Part shown: piece by piece, positions 1 through 8,490 of the stretch
Layout: each line of letters begins with the position of its first letter
How positions within the stretch are numbered: position 1 is the first letter of the stretch
Assembly: GCA_024679955.1 (NCBI GenBank)
Contig: JAILCQ010000030.1
Location: forward strand, 1 to 64,000
Length of the DNA: 64,000 bases
Source: Bacillota bacterium
GTDB lineage: Bacteria > Bacillota > Dehalobacteriia > UBA4068
Reading direction: 5' to 3'
Position numbers and translations under genes: made by a program
The notes under the pieces: model-generated
Told to the model about the DNA's origin: nothing
The model's database searches: none
What the model saw: the letters and a program-made list of their open reading frames with translations, nothing else

Positions 1-431
1 GTGCCCGAAGTAAAGCGGTCGGCGTCTGTCCTGCGCCACATCACCTCCACCCGGCAGCCCAGGCTTTCCAGCGTTTTCTTTTTTTCTTCGCCCCATTGGT
101 CATATACCGTCAAATAATACATGGCTTCCTTTGGTGCATAATTAAAAATCAGCTCCGGTATGTTGACAGGAAAAGGCACGATATCGAAAGAGCGCTGTCC
201 GGCCTCCAGCATAGCGCCTTTTATCATTTCATAGCGTTCAAAATAGGTGAGCGGGTTGGCTAAAGCCTCCGACCGGTGGGGACAGGCGCCGTCATATTTG
301 GTCAAACGCCGATCCGGATTGCTGACGCCGATGATCAGCCGTTGGCATCTGCTCATTCCCGCCAGCAGATATTCCATATGTCCTTTATGCAGAACCTGAA
401 ATCTGCCATGGATCACACCTGTTTTATCCAC
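1..431 (-). CDS. Nucleotidyltransferase, NMN/nicotinate-nucleotide adenylyltransferase-like (3' end cut off)
   Basis: The reading frame starts at a GTG (431) with AGGAGG just upstream and runs out of the window, giving about 143 residues with no stop. It opens with the nucleotidyltransferase signature GRFQVLHKGH (residues about 9-18), as in the NadM-type and other HxGH adenylyl/cytidylyltransferases. It ends at FTSGT, which fits the start of the substrate-binding ISxTxxR motif. The family transfers a nucleotidyl group from an NTP onto a mononucleotide or phosphoester, and GRFQ favours a nicotinamide-mononucleotide adenylyltransferase role in NAD synthesis. The missing 3' part prevents a firm substrate call. 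It is transcribed away from putP and has a probable promoter of its own. Confidence 0.75.
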   Translation of the reverse strand, partial: MDKTGVIHGRFQVLHKGHMEYLLAGMSRCQRLIIGVSNPDRRLTKYDGACPHRSEALANPLTYFERYEMIKGAMLEAGQRSFDIVPFPVNIPELIFNYAPKEAMYYLTVYDQWGEEKKKTLESLGCRVEVMWRRTDADRFTSG

Positions 432-528
432 CGGTATTTCCTCCTTCCGCCTACAGAAAGAACGACCTTTCCATTCGCGCCCTCCAGCATGGGGCTCACA
501 CGATCCCTATGTGTTATCCGTTTACCGT

Positions 529-534
529 ATTATA
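529..534 (-). promoter_or_regulatory. Extended -10 promoter for the adenylyltransferase gene
   Basis: On the minus strand the sequence TATGGTATAAT gives a perfect -10 hexamer with an upstream TG element. No good -35 is seen at 17-18 bases. It lies about 100 bases upstream of the GTG start at 431. The rest of the 432-689 gap holds only this element and the putP terminator. Confidence 0.45.
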
Positions 535-598
535 CCATATTCTCAGACGAATGGGTGCGGTTTATGCAACCGGCGATTTGTTACCATCGATGGGACAT

Positions 599-643
599 AA
601 AAAACCGCCGCCCCGTTTGTTTCGTACAAGCAGGGCGGCGGCG
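599..643 (-). terminator. Intrinsic terminator of putP
   Basis: The arms CCGCCGCCC and GGGCGGCGG (605-613 with 633-641) form a strong stem. On the minus strand it is followed by a run of T, about 45 bases after the putP stop codon. Confidence 0.85.
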
Positions 644-689
644 TAATACAAATCGCTCAATCGTTTAAAACCAATACCATGCCTTGGTT

Positions 690-2222
690 TTAGTCGTCGA
701 TACCGGCAGCCGTGGCGCTGTCGAAGATTTTGTCCACTTCTTTGCCGGGGGCCGGCGTGATCAAAGTGACGATCACAGCCGCCAGCAGGCCGCAGAGGAA
801 GCCGGGCAAAATCTCATAAATATTGGTATTGTAAATGATGGCTTCCGACATGGTGGAAGTGAACAGCAGCAGCCACAGAACGTCCACCACACAGCCGACA
901 ATGATACCGGCCAATGCGCCCTGGAAATTAAAGCGCCGCCAGAACAGGGAAAGGATGATCACCGGGCTGAAGGCTGCGCCAAACAAGCCCCAGGCGTTTT
1001 CCACCATATTCATGATATCATTGGCCCATTCGGAATCGCTGCTGGCGATCAAAAAGGCAATGATGGCCACGATGGCCACCACCACGCGGCCTACCCACAG
1101 AACCTCTTTGTCAGAAGCCTTGTTTTTACGGATCAACGGTTTGTAAATATCACTGGTGAAGGAAGAAGAGGCCACCAAAAGCTGAGAATCCGCCGTGCTC
1201 ATGGAAGCGGCGATGATGGCCGCCATCAACAGGCCGGCAATCGCGCCGGGGAAAATATCCTGCACGATCTGGATGAAAACGGTCTTTCTGCCGTCCGGAA
1301 CGATCAGGGTCGCCAAAGCGGAGCCGTCGGAAAGCAGCCAGGTACGTCCCAGAATGGCGATCAGAGAAGTGGCGGCCAGGGTAATGATCAGCCAGGTGAT
1401 GGCAACGATGCGGGATTTTTTGACCATGGAGGGTTTTTCAATGGACATAAACCGCACCAAAATATGGGGCATGCCGAAATAGCCCAATCCCCAGGACAAA
1501 CCGGTAACGATATCCGTCCAATCGGCGCTGAAAAAGCTTTTCTGGAAAGCCGCTCCGCCGATGGCGTCATACAGGGAGCTGTCGCCGAAACGTCCGATGG
1601 CGCACATGGCAATGGGCACCGCCAGCAGCGCCACCAGCATCATCAGCCCCTGGAAAAAGTCGGTCCAGCAAACCGCCCGAAATCCGCCCAGGAAGGTGTA
1701 GATCAAAACGATAATGGCAAAGATGACAATGGCCAGACTCGGACTCAGACTGGGAACAAGCGTAGTAAAGATGGTACGGCCCGCTACAAAAGCGGAAGCC
1801 ACATATACCGTAAAGGAGCATAAAAAGACGATGGCGCATACCACTTTCAGCGCGGAGCTGGTGGATGCGAAACGGTTGGTCAAGTACTGCGGCAAAGTGA
1901 TGGAATCATTGGCCGCCCGGGAAAACCGGCGCAAACGGGTGGCGATAAAAATCCAGTTGCAGATGGTGCCCAGCATCAAGCCTAAAGCGATCCAAACCTG
2001 GCCCATGCCCCAGGCAATGATGCTGCCGGGCAGCCCCATCAATAACCAGGCGCTCATATCGGAGGCCTGGGCGCTCATAGCCGTTACCCAAGGGCCCATT
2101 TTGCGTCCGCCCAGGAAATAATCCTTATCCCCGTAGCCTTTGGACTTGGTGAAAAAATAAACGCCTATGCCCAGCATAAACAATAAATAAATAGCAAAAA
2201 CCACAAACTGACTGTTAAACAT
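690..2222 (-). CDS. putP: Sodium/proline (solute:sodium) symporter
   Basis: A 510-residue polytopic membrane protein of the solute:sodium symporter family, which couples sodium entry to uptake of proline. The N-terminal helix, the DYFLGGRKMG loop, the ASDMSAWLLMG segment (about 53-63) and the SMSTADSQLLVASS segment of transmembrane helix 8 are typical PutP sodium/substrate-site features. The length matches PutP (about 500). The ATG at 2222 is chosen over an upstream in-frame start because AAGGAG lies just ahead of it and the family N-terminus begins there. It is divergent from a LysR gene, with a shared operator-like repeat, so that regulator probably controls it. Proline is inferred from sequence class; another amino acid is possible. 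Confidence 0.9.
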   Translation of the reverse strand: MFNSQFVVFAIYLLFMLGIGVYFFTKSKGYGDKDYFLGGRKMGPWVTAMSAQASDMSAWLLMGLPGSIIAWGMGQVWIALGLMLGTICNWIFIATRLRRFSRAANDSITLPQYLTNRFASTSSALKVVCAIVFLCSFTVYVASAFVAGRTIFTTLVPSLSPSLAIVIFAIIVLIYTFLGGFRAVCWTDFFQGLMMLVALLAVPIAMCAIGRFGDSSLYDAIGGAAFQKSFFSADWTDIVTGLSWGLGYFGMPHILVRFMSIEKPSMVKKSRIVAITWLIITLAATSLIAILGRTWLLSDGSALATLIVPDGRKTVFIQIVQDIFPGAIAGLLMAAIIAASMSTADSQLLVASSSFTSDIYKPLIRKNKASDKEVLWVGRVVVAIVAIIAFLIASSDSEWANDIMNMVENAWGLFGAAFSPVIILSLFWRRFNFQGALAGIIVGCVVDVLWLLLFTSTMSEAIIYNTNIYEILPGFLCGLLAAVIVTLITPAPGKEVDKIFDSATAAGIDD

Positions 2223-2261
2223 ATAACACTCCTTATCTAATAAATTTTGCAAAGCGTTAAA

Positions 2262-2290
2262 ATTATATAAAAAAATACAATAAATTGCAA
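2262..2290 (-). promoter_or_regulatory. Sigma-A type promoter of putP
   Basis: On the minus strand, -35 TTGCAA (2285-2290) and -10 TATAAT (2262-2267) are separated by exactly 17 bases. It lies about 40 bases upstream of the putP start. Confidence 0.75.
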
Positions 2291-2300
2291 TAAAATACTT

Positions 2301-2325
2301 TATATATGAAAAAATTTCATGTATA
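2301..2325. promoter_or_regulatory. Inverted repeat, candidate LysR-family operator
   Basis: TATATATGAAA and TTTCATGTATA form an almost perfect dyad with 3 bases between the arms. It contains the T-N11-A pattern bound by LysR regulators. It sits immediately upstream of the putP -35 box and overlaps a weaker plus-strand promoter (TATAAT at 2322-2327) for the regulator. That geometry fits activation of putP together with autorepression. Confidence 0.6.
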
Positions 2326-2375
2326 ATAAAATAAATTCTAATGTTTATAATCTGACTCGATGGGGAGTTTACCGT

Positions 2376-3263
2376 ATGCTGAACAAATATGAGGCCTTTA
2401 TCCGCACGGTGGAATTGGGCAGTCTGAGCAAAGCGGCCGACGATTTGGGATACACGCAATCCGGCGTTAGCCACATGATCCGCTCGCTGGAGGAGGAACT
2501 GGGATTCAAAATATTGATCCGCAGCCGGGCCGGCATACGTCTGACCGACGCCGGCGAACAGATTTATCCGGCCATATGCGGTATGATGGACCATCATGAG
2601 CAACTGAAGCAAATCGTATATGCCTTGCGCGGCATGAACGCCGGCACCGTCCGGATCGGCACTTTTACCAGCGTCGCCGTACACTGGCTGCCCGATATCA
2701 TCAAAGAATTCCAGCAGGACTTTCCCCATATCCAATTCAAGCTTTTAAACGGCGACTACTACGATGTGGAAAAATGGCTGCGAAAAGACGCGGTGGACGT
2801 GGGCTTCGTACATATACCGGTCTCCGACAGATACCACTGTATTCCCCTGCTGCAGGACCGGCTGTTGGCGATTTTGCCGCAAGATCATCCATTGACCCAG
2901 GGGAAAAGCTTCCCCATCGCCTATGCGGCCAAGGAACCCTTCATCAGCCTGCCGGACAGCTCCGCCCAGGATGTAAAGCAGGTTTTAAAGGCCGCCAATG
3001 TCTCGCCGAAAATCAAATTCACCACCAAGGACGACTATGCCATCCTCTCCATGGTAGAGCATGGATTGGGCATGAGCATCGTGCCGGAGCTGCTGCTTAC
3101 CGGCCATAGCCAAAACATCGCGGCCCTGGAGCTGGATCCCCCTGCCAGCAGAACGATCGCCCTGGCATTTCGCAAACAAAACAGCGCTGGACCGGCCACC
3201 GGCAAATTTATCGACTATATTTGCCAATGGGTAGCCAGACGCTACCCCCATCATCTTTTATAA
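2376..3263 (+). CDS. LysR-family transcriptional regulator
   Basis: A 295-residue LysR-type regulator. Residues about 1-60 carry the winged helix-turn-helix (start MLNKYEAFIRTVELGSLS, then SKAADDLGYTQSGVSHMIRSLE). The remainder is the periplasmic-binding-protein-like effector domain, including the GLGMSIVPE segment typical of the family. The ATG at 2376 is chosen because GGGGAG precedes it by 8 bases; an in-frame start 19 codons upstream has no ribosome site and adds non-homologous residues. It is divergent from putP with a dyad in the gap, so local control of the symporter is the simplest hypothesis. The effector is unknown. Confidence 0.88.
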   Translation: MLNKYEAFIRTVELGSLSKAADDLGYTQSGVSHMIRSLEEELGFKILIRSRAGIRLTDAGEQIYPAICGMMDHHEQLKQIVYALRGMNAGTVRIGTFTSVAVHWLPDIIKEFQQDFPHIQFKLLNGDYYDVEKWLRKDAVDVGFVHIPVSDRYHCIPLLQDRLLAILPQDHPLTQGKSFPIAYAAKEPFISLPDSSAQDVKQVLKAANVSPKIKFTTKDDYAILSMVEHGLGMSIVPELLLTGHSQNIAALELDPPASRTIALAFRKQNSAGPATGKFIDYICQWVARRYPHHLL

Positions 3264-3346
3264 CAGGATCCGTCCGGTCTTGGCCGCGCCAAATTATTGT
3301 CCGTTCTTGGGGCATAAAAACTTGTTTTTTCCGGCGGCAACACCAT

Positions 3347-3402
3347 AAAAAAACGCCCGCCTCGCTTCCCATAACGGTAAAATGCGAGCCAAGGGCGTTT
3401 TT
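3347..3402. terminator. Bidirectional terminator between lysR and metK
   Basis: AAAACGCCC pairs with GGGCGTTTT, and an inner CTCGC pairs with GCGAG. A and T runs on both flanks let it serve the two convergent genes. Confidence 0.8.
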
Positions 3403-3445
3403 ATGTTTTTATGTTTTTATGTTGATTCTGCTAAAATCTACTGTC

Positions 3446-4624
3446 TCAGAAGGCTTTGCGCAATTCTTCCACTTTATCCAGCTTTTCCCAAGGCAGATCC
3501 AGTTCCGGGCGGCCGAAATGACCGTAAGCGGATACCTGCCGGTAAATGGGCCGGCGCAAATCAAAATTGGCGATGATGGCCGCCGGACGGGCGTCGAAAA
3601 CTTCCCGGCAAACGGCGGTCAGCTTGCTTTCATCCACCTGGGCGGTGCCGAAGCAATCCACCAGCAAAGAAACGGGTTCCGCCACGCCGATGGCATAGGC
3701 CAGCTGCACCTCGCAGCGGCGGGCTAGGCCGGCGGCAACGATGTTTTTCGCCATATAGCGGGCCATATAGGAAGCGGAACGGTCCACTTTCGTGGGATCC
3801 TTGCCGGAAAAAGCGCCGCCGCCATGACGGGCCATGCCGCCGTAGGTATCGACGATGATTTTCCGGCCGGTCAGACCGGTGTCGCCGTGGGGGCCGCCGA
3901 TCACGAAACGGCCGGTGGGGTTGATCAATATCCGGGTGCTTTCATCGAACAAGCCCGGCGGTAAAGTGGACTGTATCACCTTGTCCACAATATACGGACG
4001 CAGATCTTTCAGATCCACATCCGCCCGATGCTGGGAGGATATCACCACCGTGTCGATATGCACCGGCCGTCCCTGATCGTCATAGACCACCGTGACCTGA
4101 CTTTTGCCATCCGGCAGCAGCGGGGAAAGGAAATCCGCCTTGCGCACCTCGGCCAGCTTTTTCGTCAGACGGTGGGCCAGATGGATGGGCAGCGGCATAT
4201 AATCGTCGGTTTCATCGCAGGCAAAGCCAAACATCATCCCTTGGTCGCCGGCGCCGATGGCGGAGAAGGCGTCCTGATCGCCGCTTTTCTTTTCCAGGGC
4301 GGCGTTGACGCCCATAGCGATATCACCGCTTTGGTCGTCGATGGCCGTCACCACCGCGCAGGTATCGCAGTCGAAGCCGAATTTGGCCCGGGTATAGCCG
4401 ATTGCCCGCACCGTATCCCGTACCACCTTGGGGATATCCACATAGCAATTGGTGGTGATTTCCCCGGAAACCAGCACCAAACCGGTGGTGATCAACGTTT
4501 CGCAGGCCACCCGGCTCATCGGGTCCTCCAAAAGCAAAGCGTCCAAAATCGAATCGGAAATGGCGTCGGCCATTTTATCAGGATGGCCTTCGGTTACCGA
4601 TTCGGAAGTGAATAATCTTGTCAT
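3446..4624 (-). CDS. metK: S-adenosylmethionine synthetase
   Basis: A 392-residue MetK, which makes S-adenosylmethionine from methionine and ATP in the cytoplasm. Diagnostic stretches are [10 protein letters not shown] at the N-terminus, [12 protein letters not shown], the signature around [20 protein letters not shown], and [16 protein letters not shown]. The length matches the family. The start overlaps the coaBC stop by 4 bases (ATGA), so the two are translationally coupled. It is the last gene of the yicC-to-metK operon and ends at the bidirectional terminator. Having metK after coaBC, where many Firmicutes have priA, resembles the actinobacterial order. Confidence 0.97.
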   Translation of the reverse strand: MTRLFTSESVTEGHPDKMADAISDSILDALLLEDPMSRVACETLITTGLVLVSGEITTNCYVDIPKVVRDTVRAIGYTRAKFGFDCDTCAVVTAIDDQSGDIAMGVNAALEKKSGDQDAFSAIGAGDQGMMFGFACDETDDYMPLPIHLAHRLTKKLAEVRKADFLSPLLPDGKSQVTVVYDDQGRPVHIDTVVISSQHRADVDLKDLRPYIVDKVIQSTLPPGLFDESTRILINPTGRFVIGGPHGDTGLTGRKIIVDTYGGMARHGGGAFSGKDPTKVDRSASYMARYMAKNIVAAGLARRCEVQLAYAIGVAEPVSLLVDCFGTAQVDESKLTAVCREVFDARPAAIIANFDLRRPIYRQVSAYGHFGRPELDLPWEKLDKVEELRKAF

Positions 4625-5856
4625 TTTTGCTTTTCCTCCTTTTGTGATCCAATGTATGGAAACCGCGGCAAACCGGTTATCAGTTCAATGATTTGCTCTG
4701 CGGCTTGTTTCTTGCTCATCAACGGCCAGGATCGCAGGGTGTCCTCGGTTTCGCCGCGCACGATGGAGGTAATGATATTGGTATCGCCGTCAAAACCGGC
4801 GCCTTTTTGCGAAACGTCGTTGGCGATGATCATATCCAGATTCTTCTTACGCAGCTTTATCCGGGCATATTCCGCCAGATTTTCGGTCTCCGCAGCGAAG
4901 CCGATCAACAGGCGGTCCCCTCTTTCCTGACCCAAAGCGGCCAATATATCCTGGTTTTCTACCAGACGGACGGTCTTTTCCGCGCCCTTTTTCTGTTTAT
5001 GGGGGATATACTCTTCCGGCCGGTAATCGGCCACCGCCGCCGCCATGATCACGATATCGACGCCGTCGTAAACGGAAAAGCAGGCTTGCGCCATATCCGC
5101 CCCGCTGATGACGTCGATCCGCTGCACGCCGGCCGGCGTAGCCAAAGCGCAGGGACCGCTGATCAAAGTCACGTCCGCACCGGCGCGGCAGGCGGCCTCC
5201 GCCAAAGCGTAGCCCATCTTGCCGCTGGAGCGGTTGCCGATAAAGCGCACAGGGTCCAAATACTCATAGGTGGGGCCGGCCGTCACCAAGACTCGCTTGC
5301 CCTGCAAGGGACGGGCGGGCAGCAGCGCTTCGGTGATCGCCTCCTGTATCTGCTGAACGGAGGCCAAACGTCCCACTCCCTGGGCGCCGCAGGCCAAAAC
5401 GCCGCTGTCCGGCGCGATCATGCGCCAGCCCCGGCGGCACAAGGCGGCGATATTTTCCTGGGTGACCGGATTGGTATACATATCGCAATGCATGGCCGGC
5501 GCAAAAAGCACCGGCGCTTTGGTAGCCAGCAAAGCGGCGCTGAGCAAATCGTCGGCCAGCCCATGGGCGGCTTTGGCCAAAATATTGGCGGTAGCGGGAA
5601 CGACCACGAACAAATCGCAGGCGGCGCAATCCAGATGGGGCACGTTATAAGCCTCCGCCTGGTCAAAAATGTCCACGGCCACCGGCCGTTTGGACAGGGT
5701 TTTGAAAACCAGGGGGTCGATAAAAGCGCATGCGCCTTTGGTCATGGCCACCTGTACCCCGGCGCCGTTTTTGCTCAGCCAACTGACGATATCGGCAGCC
5801 TTATATGCAGCAATACCGCCGGTGACGCCGACGGTAATCTTTCTCTCTGTAAACAT
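4621..5856 (-). CDS. coaBC: Bifunctional phosphopantothenoylcysteine decarboxylase / phosphopantothenate-cysteine ligase
   Basis: A 411-residue fusion enzyme for steps 2 and 3 of coenzyme A synthesis from phosphopantothenate. The flavin-dependent CoaC half (about 1-180) shows [13 protein letters not shown], the [18 protein letters not shown] block and PAMHCDMY, the family's PxMNxxMW motif with His in place of Asn. The CTP-dependent CoaB half (about 185-400) shows [20 protein letters not shown] and GFAAETEN. It lies between rpoZ and metK and overlaps metK by 4 bases. The Asn-to-His change in the decarboxylase motif is visible; I believe some CoaBC lineages share it, so activity is still expected. 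Confidence 0.95.
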   Translation of the reverse strand: MFTERKITVGVTGGIAAYKAADIVSWLSKNGAGVQVAMTKGACAFIDPLVFKTLSKRPVAVDIFDQAEAYNVPHLDCAACDLFVVVPATANILAKAAHGLADDLLSAALLATKAPVLFAPAMHCDMYTNPVTQENIAALCRRGWRMIAPDSGVLACGAQGVGRLASVQQIQEAITEALLPARPLQGKRVLVTAGPTYEYLDPVRFIGNRSSGKMGYALAEAACRAGADVTLISGPCALATPAGVQRIDVISGADMAQACFSVYDGVDIVIMAAAVADYRPEEYIPHKQKKGAEKTVRLVENQDILAALGQERGDRLLIGFAAETENLAEYARIKLRKKNLDMIIANDVSQKGAGFDGDTNIITSIVRGETEDTLRSWPLMSKKQAAEQIIELITGLPRFPYIGSQKEEKQK

Positions 5857-5866
5857 AGAAACCCTC

Positions 5867-6073
5867 TTATTCCGCAGTATTTTTCGGCGGCCAAAACGTT
5901 TTTCCCTCGGCGATTTCGTTTAAGGCCATGGAAACCGGATTCATGGAGCTGGTAGCCAGCATATCCGGATTATCGCTGATCATCGTGCGCGCCCGCTTGG
6001 CGGCGACGATGACCAAATCGTATTTGGAATCCATATTTTCCATCAGCTGATTCAGCGGCGGTTTGTTTAACAA
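5867..6073 (-). CDS. rpoZ: RNA polymerase omega subunit
   Basis: A 68-residue omega subunit, which aids assembly and stability of RNA polymerase. The core SKYDLVIVAAKRARTM and the following NPVSMALNEIAEGK are the conserved omega helices contacting beta-prime. The start is set at a TTG (6073) because AGGAGG lies 6 bases upstream; an upstream in-frame start would add residues with no ribosome site. It sits in the standard gmk-rpoZ-coaBC order, 10 bases ahead of coaBC. Confidence 0.93.
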   Translation of the reverse strand: MLNKPPLNQLMENMDSKYDLVIVAAKRARTMISDNPDMLATSSMNPVSMALNEIAEGKTFWPPKNTAE

Positions 6074-6131
6074 GGCGATCCTCCTGTTCTGTCCGCCCGC
6101 AGGCACGCTTTTGCAGGGGTCTGCGGTTTCT

Positions 6132-6713
6132 TTATGCGCCGGGGAAACGTTTGGCTTTTTCCGCGGCGATAATGCCTAAAATCTGCGCAACGGCGCGGTC
6201 TACATCGTCGTTGACGATTTGATAATCATATTTTTTTGCGTAGCCGATCTCTTCTTCGGCCTTGGCCAGACGCATGCTGATATTGGCGTCGTTTTCCGTA
6301 GCCCTCAGGCGGATGCGGTTTTCCAATTCTTCTAAAGATGGGGGCAAAATAAACACAAAGATTCCATGGGGGCAAGCAGTTTTGATCTGCATTGCCCCTT
6401 GGACGTCGATTTCCAATATAACATTTTTTCCGGCGTTTAATTGCCGATCCACTTCCGATTTAAGCGTTCCGTAGTAATTGCCAAAGACTTCCGCCCATTC
6501 CAGGAATTCATTCCCCGCTATTCTATGCAGAAAATCCTCTTTGGTTAAAAAATGGTAGTGTTCCCCGTCCACTTCGCCTTGACGGGGCTGGCGTGTGGTG
6601 GCGGAAACGGAAACGGTCGTATTCGCATCCGTTTGCAGCAATCTTTTGCATACCGTACCCTTGCCTACGCCTGATGGGCCGGATAATATGAGCAATAATC
6701 CTGGATCCGACAT
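6132..6713 (-). CDS. gmk: Guanylate kinase
   Basis: A 193-residue guanylate kinase (GMP + ATP to GDP + ADP). The P-loop GPSGVGKGT lies near residues 11-19. The TTRQPRQGEVDGEHYHF block binds GMP, and EWAEVFGNYYGT and ILEIDVQGA complete the guanylate kinase signature. Length is normal. It is 3 bases downstream of remA and followed by rpoZ, the usual arrangement. It feeds the GTP pool sensed by the CodY and RelA homologs encoded elsewhere in the window. Confidence 0.96.
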   Translation of the reverse strand: MSDPGLLLILSGPSGVGKGTVCKRLLQTDANTTVSVSATTRQPRQGEVDGEHYHFLTKEDFLHRIAGNEFLEWAEVFGNYYGTLKSEVDRQLNAGKNVILEIDVQGAMQIKTACPHGIFVFILPPSLEELENRIRLRATENDANISMRLAKAEEEIGYAKKYDYQIVNDDVDRAVAQILGIIAAEKAKRFPGA

Positions 6714-6716
6714 GCG

Positions 6717-6992
6717 TCAGTCTCCTGCTTCTTCGTCTGCGTTCCGGTGAAAACCGCCGAAGCGATTGCCTACCGTTTCCGGCTGTATAGCGGCTAAGAT
6801 AATATGATTGCTATCGGTAATGATAACGGCACGGGTACGCCTACCGCAGGTGGCGTCTATCAAATAACCGCTGTCTCTGGCCTCTTGAACCATTCTCTTA
6901 ATCGGTGCGGAATCCGGGTTGACGATGGCGACGACTTTTTCCGCAGATACGATATTGCCATAGCCAATGTGAATCAGCCGAACTCCGCTCAT
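6717..6992 (-). CDS. remA: RemA/ExtA-family DNA-binding regulator (DUF370)
   Basis: A 91-residue RemA homolog. In Bacillus this protein forms a ring-like DNA-binding assembly and activates matrix and osmoprotection genes. The conserved core is visible: [29 protein letters not shown], then [27 protein letters not shown]. Placement directly ahead of gmk is the same as in Bacillus. The C-terminal tail past residue 78 is variable. What it regulates here cannot be read from the window. Confidence 0.93.
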   Translation of the reverse strand: MSGVRLIHIGYGNIVSAEKVVAIVNPDSAPIKRMVQEARDSGYLIDATCGRRTRAVIITDSNHIILAAIQPETVGNRFGGFHRNADEEAGD

Positions 6993-7020
6993 GATACTCC
7001 TCCCCAGGACAATCGGACAA

Positions 7021-7329
7021 TTAACCCAATCTTTCCAATAAAACGGCTTTCTGTCTGGCGCCTAAACCCTGCACGCGACGGGCTTCGTCAATGTTGACTT
7101 CTTCCATGATTTTTTGCGCGGTGATTTTGCCCACTTGCGGCAGGCTTTCCAGCAAATATCTGACCCGCATTTTGGCGTAAACTTCTTCGTCGGCATGTTT
7201 CAGAACATCCGCCAAAGTCAGCTTGCCGCTTTTTAATTTCTTGCGAACTTCCATGCGTTCGCTGCGGATCCGTTGGGCTTTCGCCAAAGCTTTGCTTCTT
7301 TCTTCGGGAGACAATTTGGGAATTGACAT
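7021..7329 (-). CDS. mihF: Actinobacterial-type integration host factor (mIHF-like DNA-binding protein)
   Basis: A 102-residue small basic protein matching the mycobacterial IHF family. The order of features is the same: [14 protein letters not shown], a charged helix, [18 protein letters not shown], the helix-two-turn-helix region [18 protein letters not shown], and the C-terminal [19 protein letters not shown]. The family bends DNA and acts as a nucleoid-associated protein and host factor. The ATG at 7329 is preferred, with GGAGG 8 bases upstream; a GTG three codons earlier sits too close to that site. It lies between yicC and remA-gmk. In mycobacteria mihF also directly precedes gmk-rpoZ-coaBC-metK, so the neighbourhood supports the call. 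Confidence 0.92.
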   Translation of the reverse strand: MSIPKLSPEERSKALAKAQRIRSERMEVRKKLKSGKLTLADVLKHADEEVYAKMRVRYLLESLPQVGKITAQKIMEEVNIDEARRVQGLGARQKAVLLERLG

Positions 7330-7347
7330 AAAAAACACCTCCGATTA

Positions 7348-7386
7348 AATTATTCGATAATGTTATTATACGATAATTATTCGATA
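7348..7386 (-). promoter_or_regulatory. Direct repeats flanking a -10-like box upstream of mihF
   Basis: AATTATTCGATA occurs twice, exactly, at 7348-7359 and 7375-7386. A minus-strand TATAAT (7365-7370) lies between the copies. The second copy overlaps the yicC stop codon. The arrangement looks like an internal promoter with a bound regulator, possibly autoregulation of mihF. The -35 is poor. Confidence 0.4.
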
Positions 7387-8255
7387 TTTTGGATTTGTTC
7401 TCTAATTTTTTCCAATTCGCTTTTTGCTCCAATCACCGAATTGCTGATGGATAAAGAACCGGATTTTGAGCCAATCGTGTTGAATTCCCGAAGCATCTCC
7501 TGAAGAATAAAGTCCAACTTGCGGCCTACGCACTCCGTTACATGCAGGCACTGATCAAATTGGCGTATATGACTGGACAATCTGGTCAGTTCCTCGGTAA
7601 TATCCGATTTGTCGGCAAAAAAAGCCAGCTCATTCGCTAATCTGTTTTCATCGATTTCAATATTGTTTAAAATATCTGCCAGACGGTTTTCCAAACGGTT
7701 TTTCTGTTCCGCCACCACCGTGGCAGAACAAGCGCTGATATCGGCGACAATGCCTTCCAGCAAAGCCAGCCTGGCCTGCAGATCCGCCTGCAAGGCTTCG
7801 CCTTCGCGGCGCCGCATAACGCAAAGCGCCGCTACGGCCTGTCTGGTAGCGGCGGCCGCCAATGCGAACAGTTCGTCTACATCCTCCTCTTCCGTTTGGG
7901 CGGTAAGCACCCCGGGGAAAGAGGCGATCTGCGACAGACTGATCCGCTCCTGGATCTGGCACATGGATGCCAGTTCTATCAATGATTTATGATAAGCCAT
8001 AGCCAGGTCATTGTCAATAACAACCGTGATTTTTTTTGCGCCCAGGCGCTCCAAAGTGAAAAAAACGTCCAATTTCCCGCGGCTGACGCCGGTTTGGATG
8101 ATTTTTTTTAAATCTTCCTCAAAAGCAGCCAGCGTTTTGGGCAAGCGGCAATATATTTCTAAAAAGCGATGATTCACCGCTTTGATCTCTACGGTAACGG
8201 ACCAATCCTCGTTGCCTGCCGTTCCGCAGCCATAGCCTGTCATGCTATTTGTCAA
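7377..8255 (-). CDS. yicC: YicC/YloC-family endoribonuclease
   Basis: A 292-residue YicC-family protein. E. coli YicC and its Bacillus counterpart YloC have been described as endoribonucleases. It opens MTNSMTGYG, the family hallmark, followed by EIKAVNHRFLEIYCRLPK. The C-terminal DUF1732 region ends GRKLDFILQEMLREFNTIGSKS. The start is placed at a TTG (8255) with AAAGGCGG upstream, because the family N-terminus begins one to four residues before SMTGYG; the ATG four codons downstream is an alternative. It leads the operon yicC-mihF-remA-gmk-rpoZ-coaBC-metK. The 235-base AT-rich gap before rqcH carries divergent promoters; a minus-strand TTGCTA-N17-TATCAA there is a weak candidate. Confidence 0.9.
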   Translation of the reverse strand: MTNSMTGYGCGTAGNEDWSVTVEIKAVNHRFLEIYCRLPKTLAAFEEDLKKIIQTGVSRGKLDVFFTLERLGAKKITVVIDNDLAMAYHKSLIELASMCQIQERISLSQIASFPGVLTAQTEEEDVDELFALAAAATRQAVAALCVMRRREGEALQADLQARLALLEGIVADISACSATVVAEQKNRLENRLADILNNIEIDENRLANELAFFADKSDITEELTRLSSHIRQFDQCLHVTECVGRKLDFILQEMLREFNTIGSKSGSLSISNSVIGAKSELEKIREQIQNIE

Positions 8256-8440
8256 TTGGATACCGCCTTTATCGATTTTATATTTTTGCATTTTTTTACT
8301 TCTATTTATTCCATTAAAATCCTTTTTTTTTCTTGACTTTTTTGTTATGAAAGGCTATTTTAGACTTAAATTGATACATTTTTGGGGAAGTTTTAGCAAA
8401 TTCATTCCGTTATTATCCTGTTACTAACTCTATTATTCTG

Positions 8441-8469
8441 TTATCATATTGTTATTATAATATTATAAT
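8441..8469 (+). promoter_or_regulatory. Probable promoter of rqcH
   Basis: TTATCA (8441-8446) and TATAAT (8464-8469) are separated by 17 bases in a very AT-rich stretch. They lie 21 bases ahead of the start codon, with CGGAGG as ribosome site. Confidence 0.5.
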
Positions 8470-8490
8470 TATAAAACGCCGGAGGATTCT

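Noticed and set aside
690..2735. A much longer reading frame for putP reaching into the LysR gene
   Set aside because: It overlaps the divergent regulator. The family N-terminus and a good ribosome site lie at 2222.
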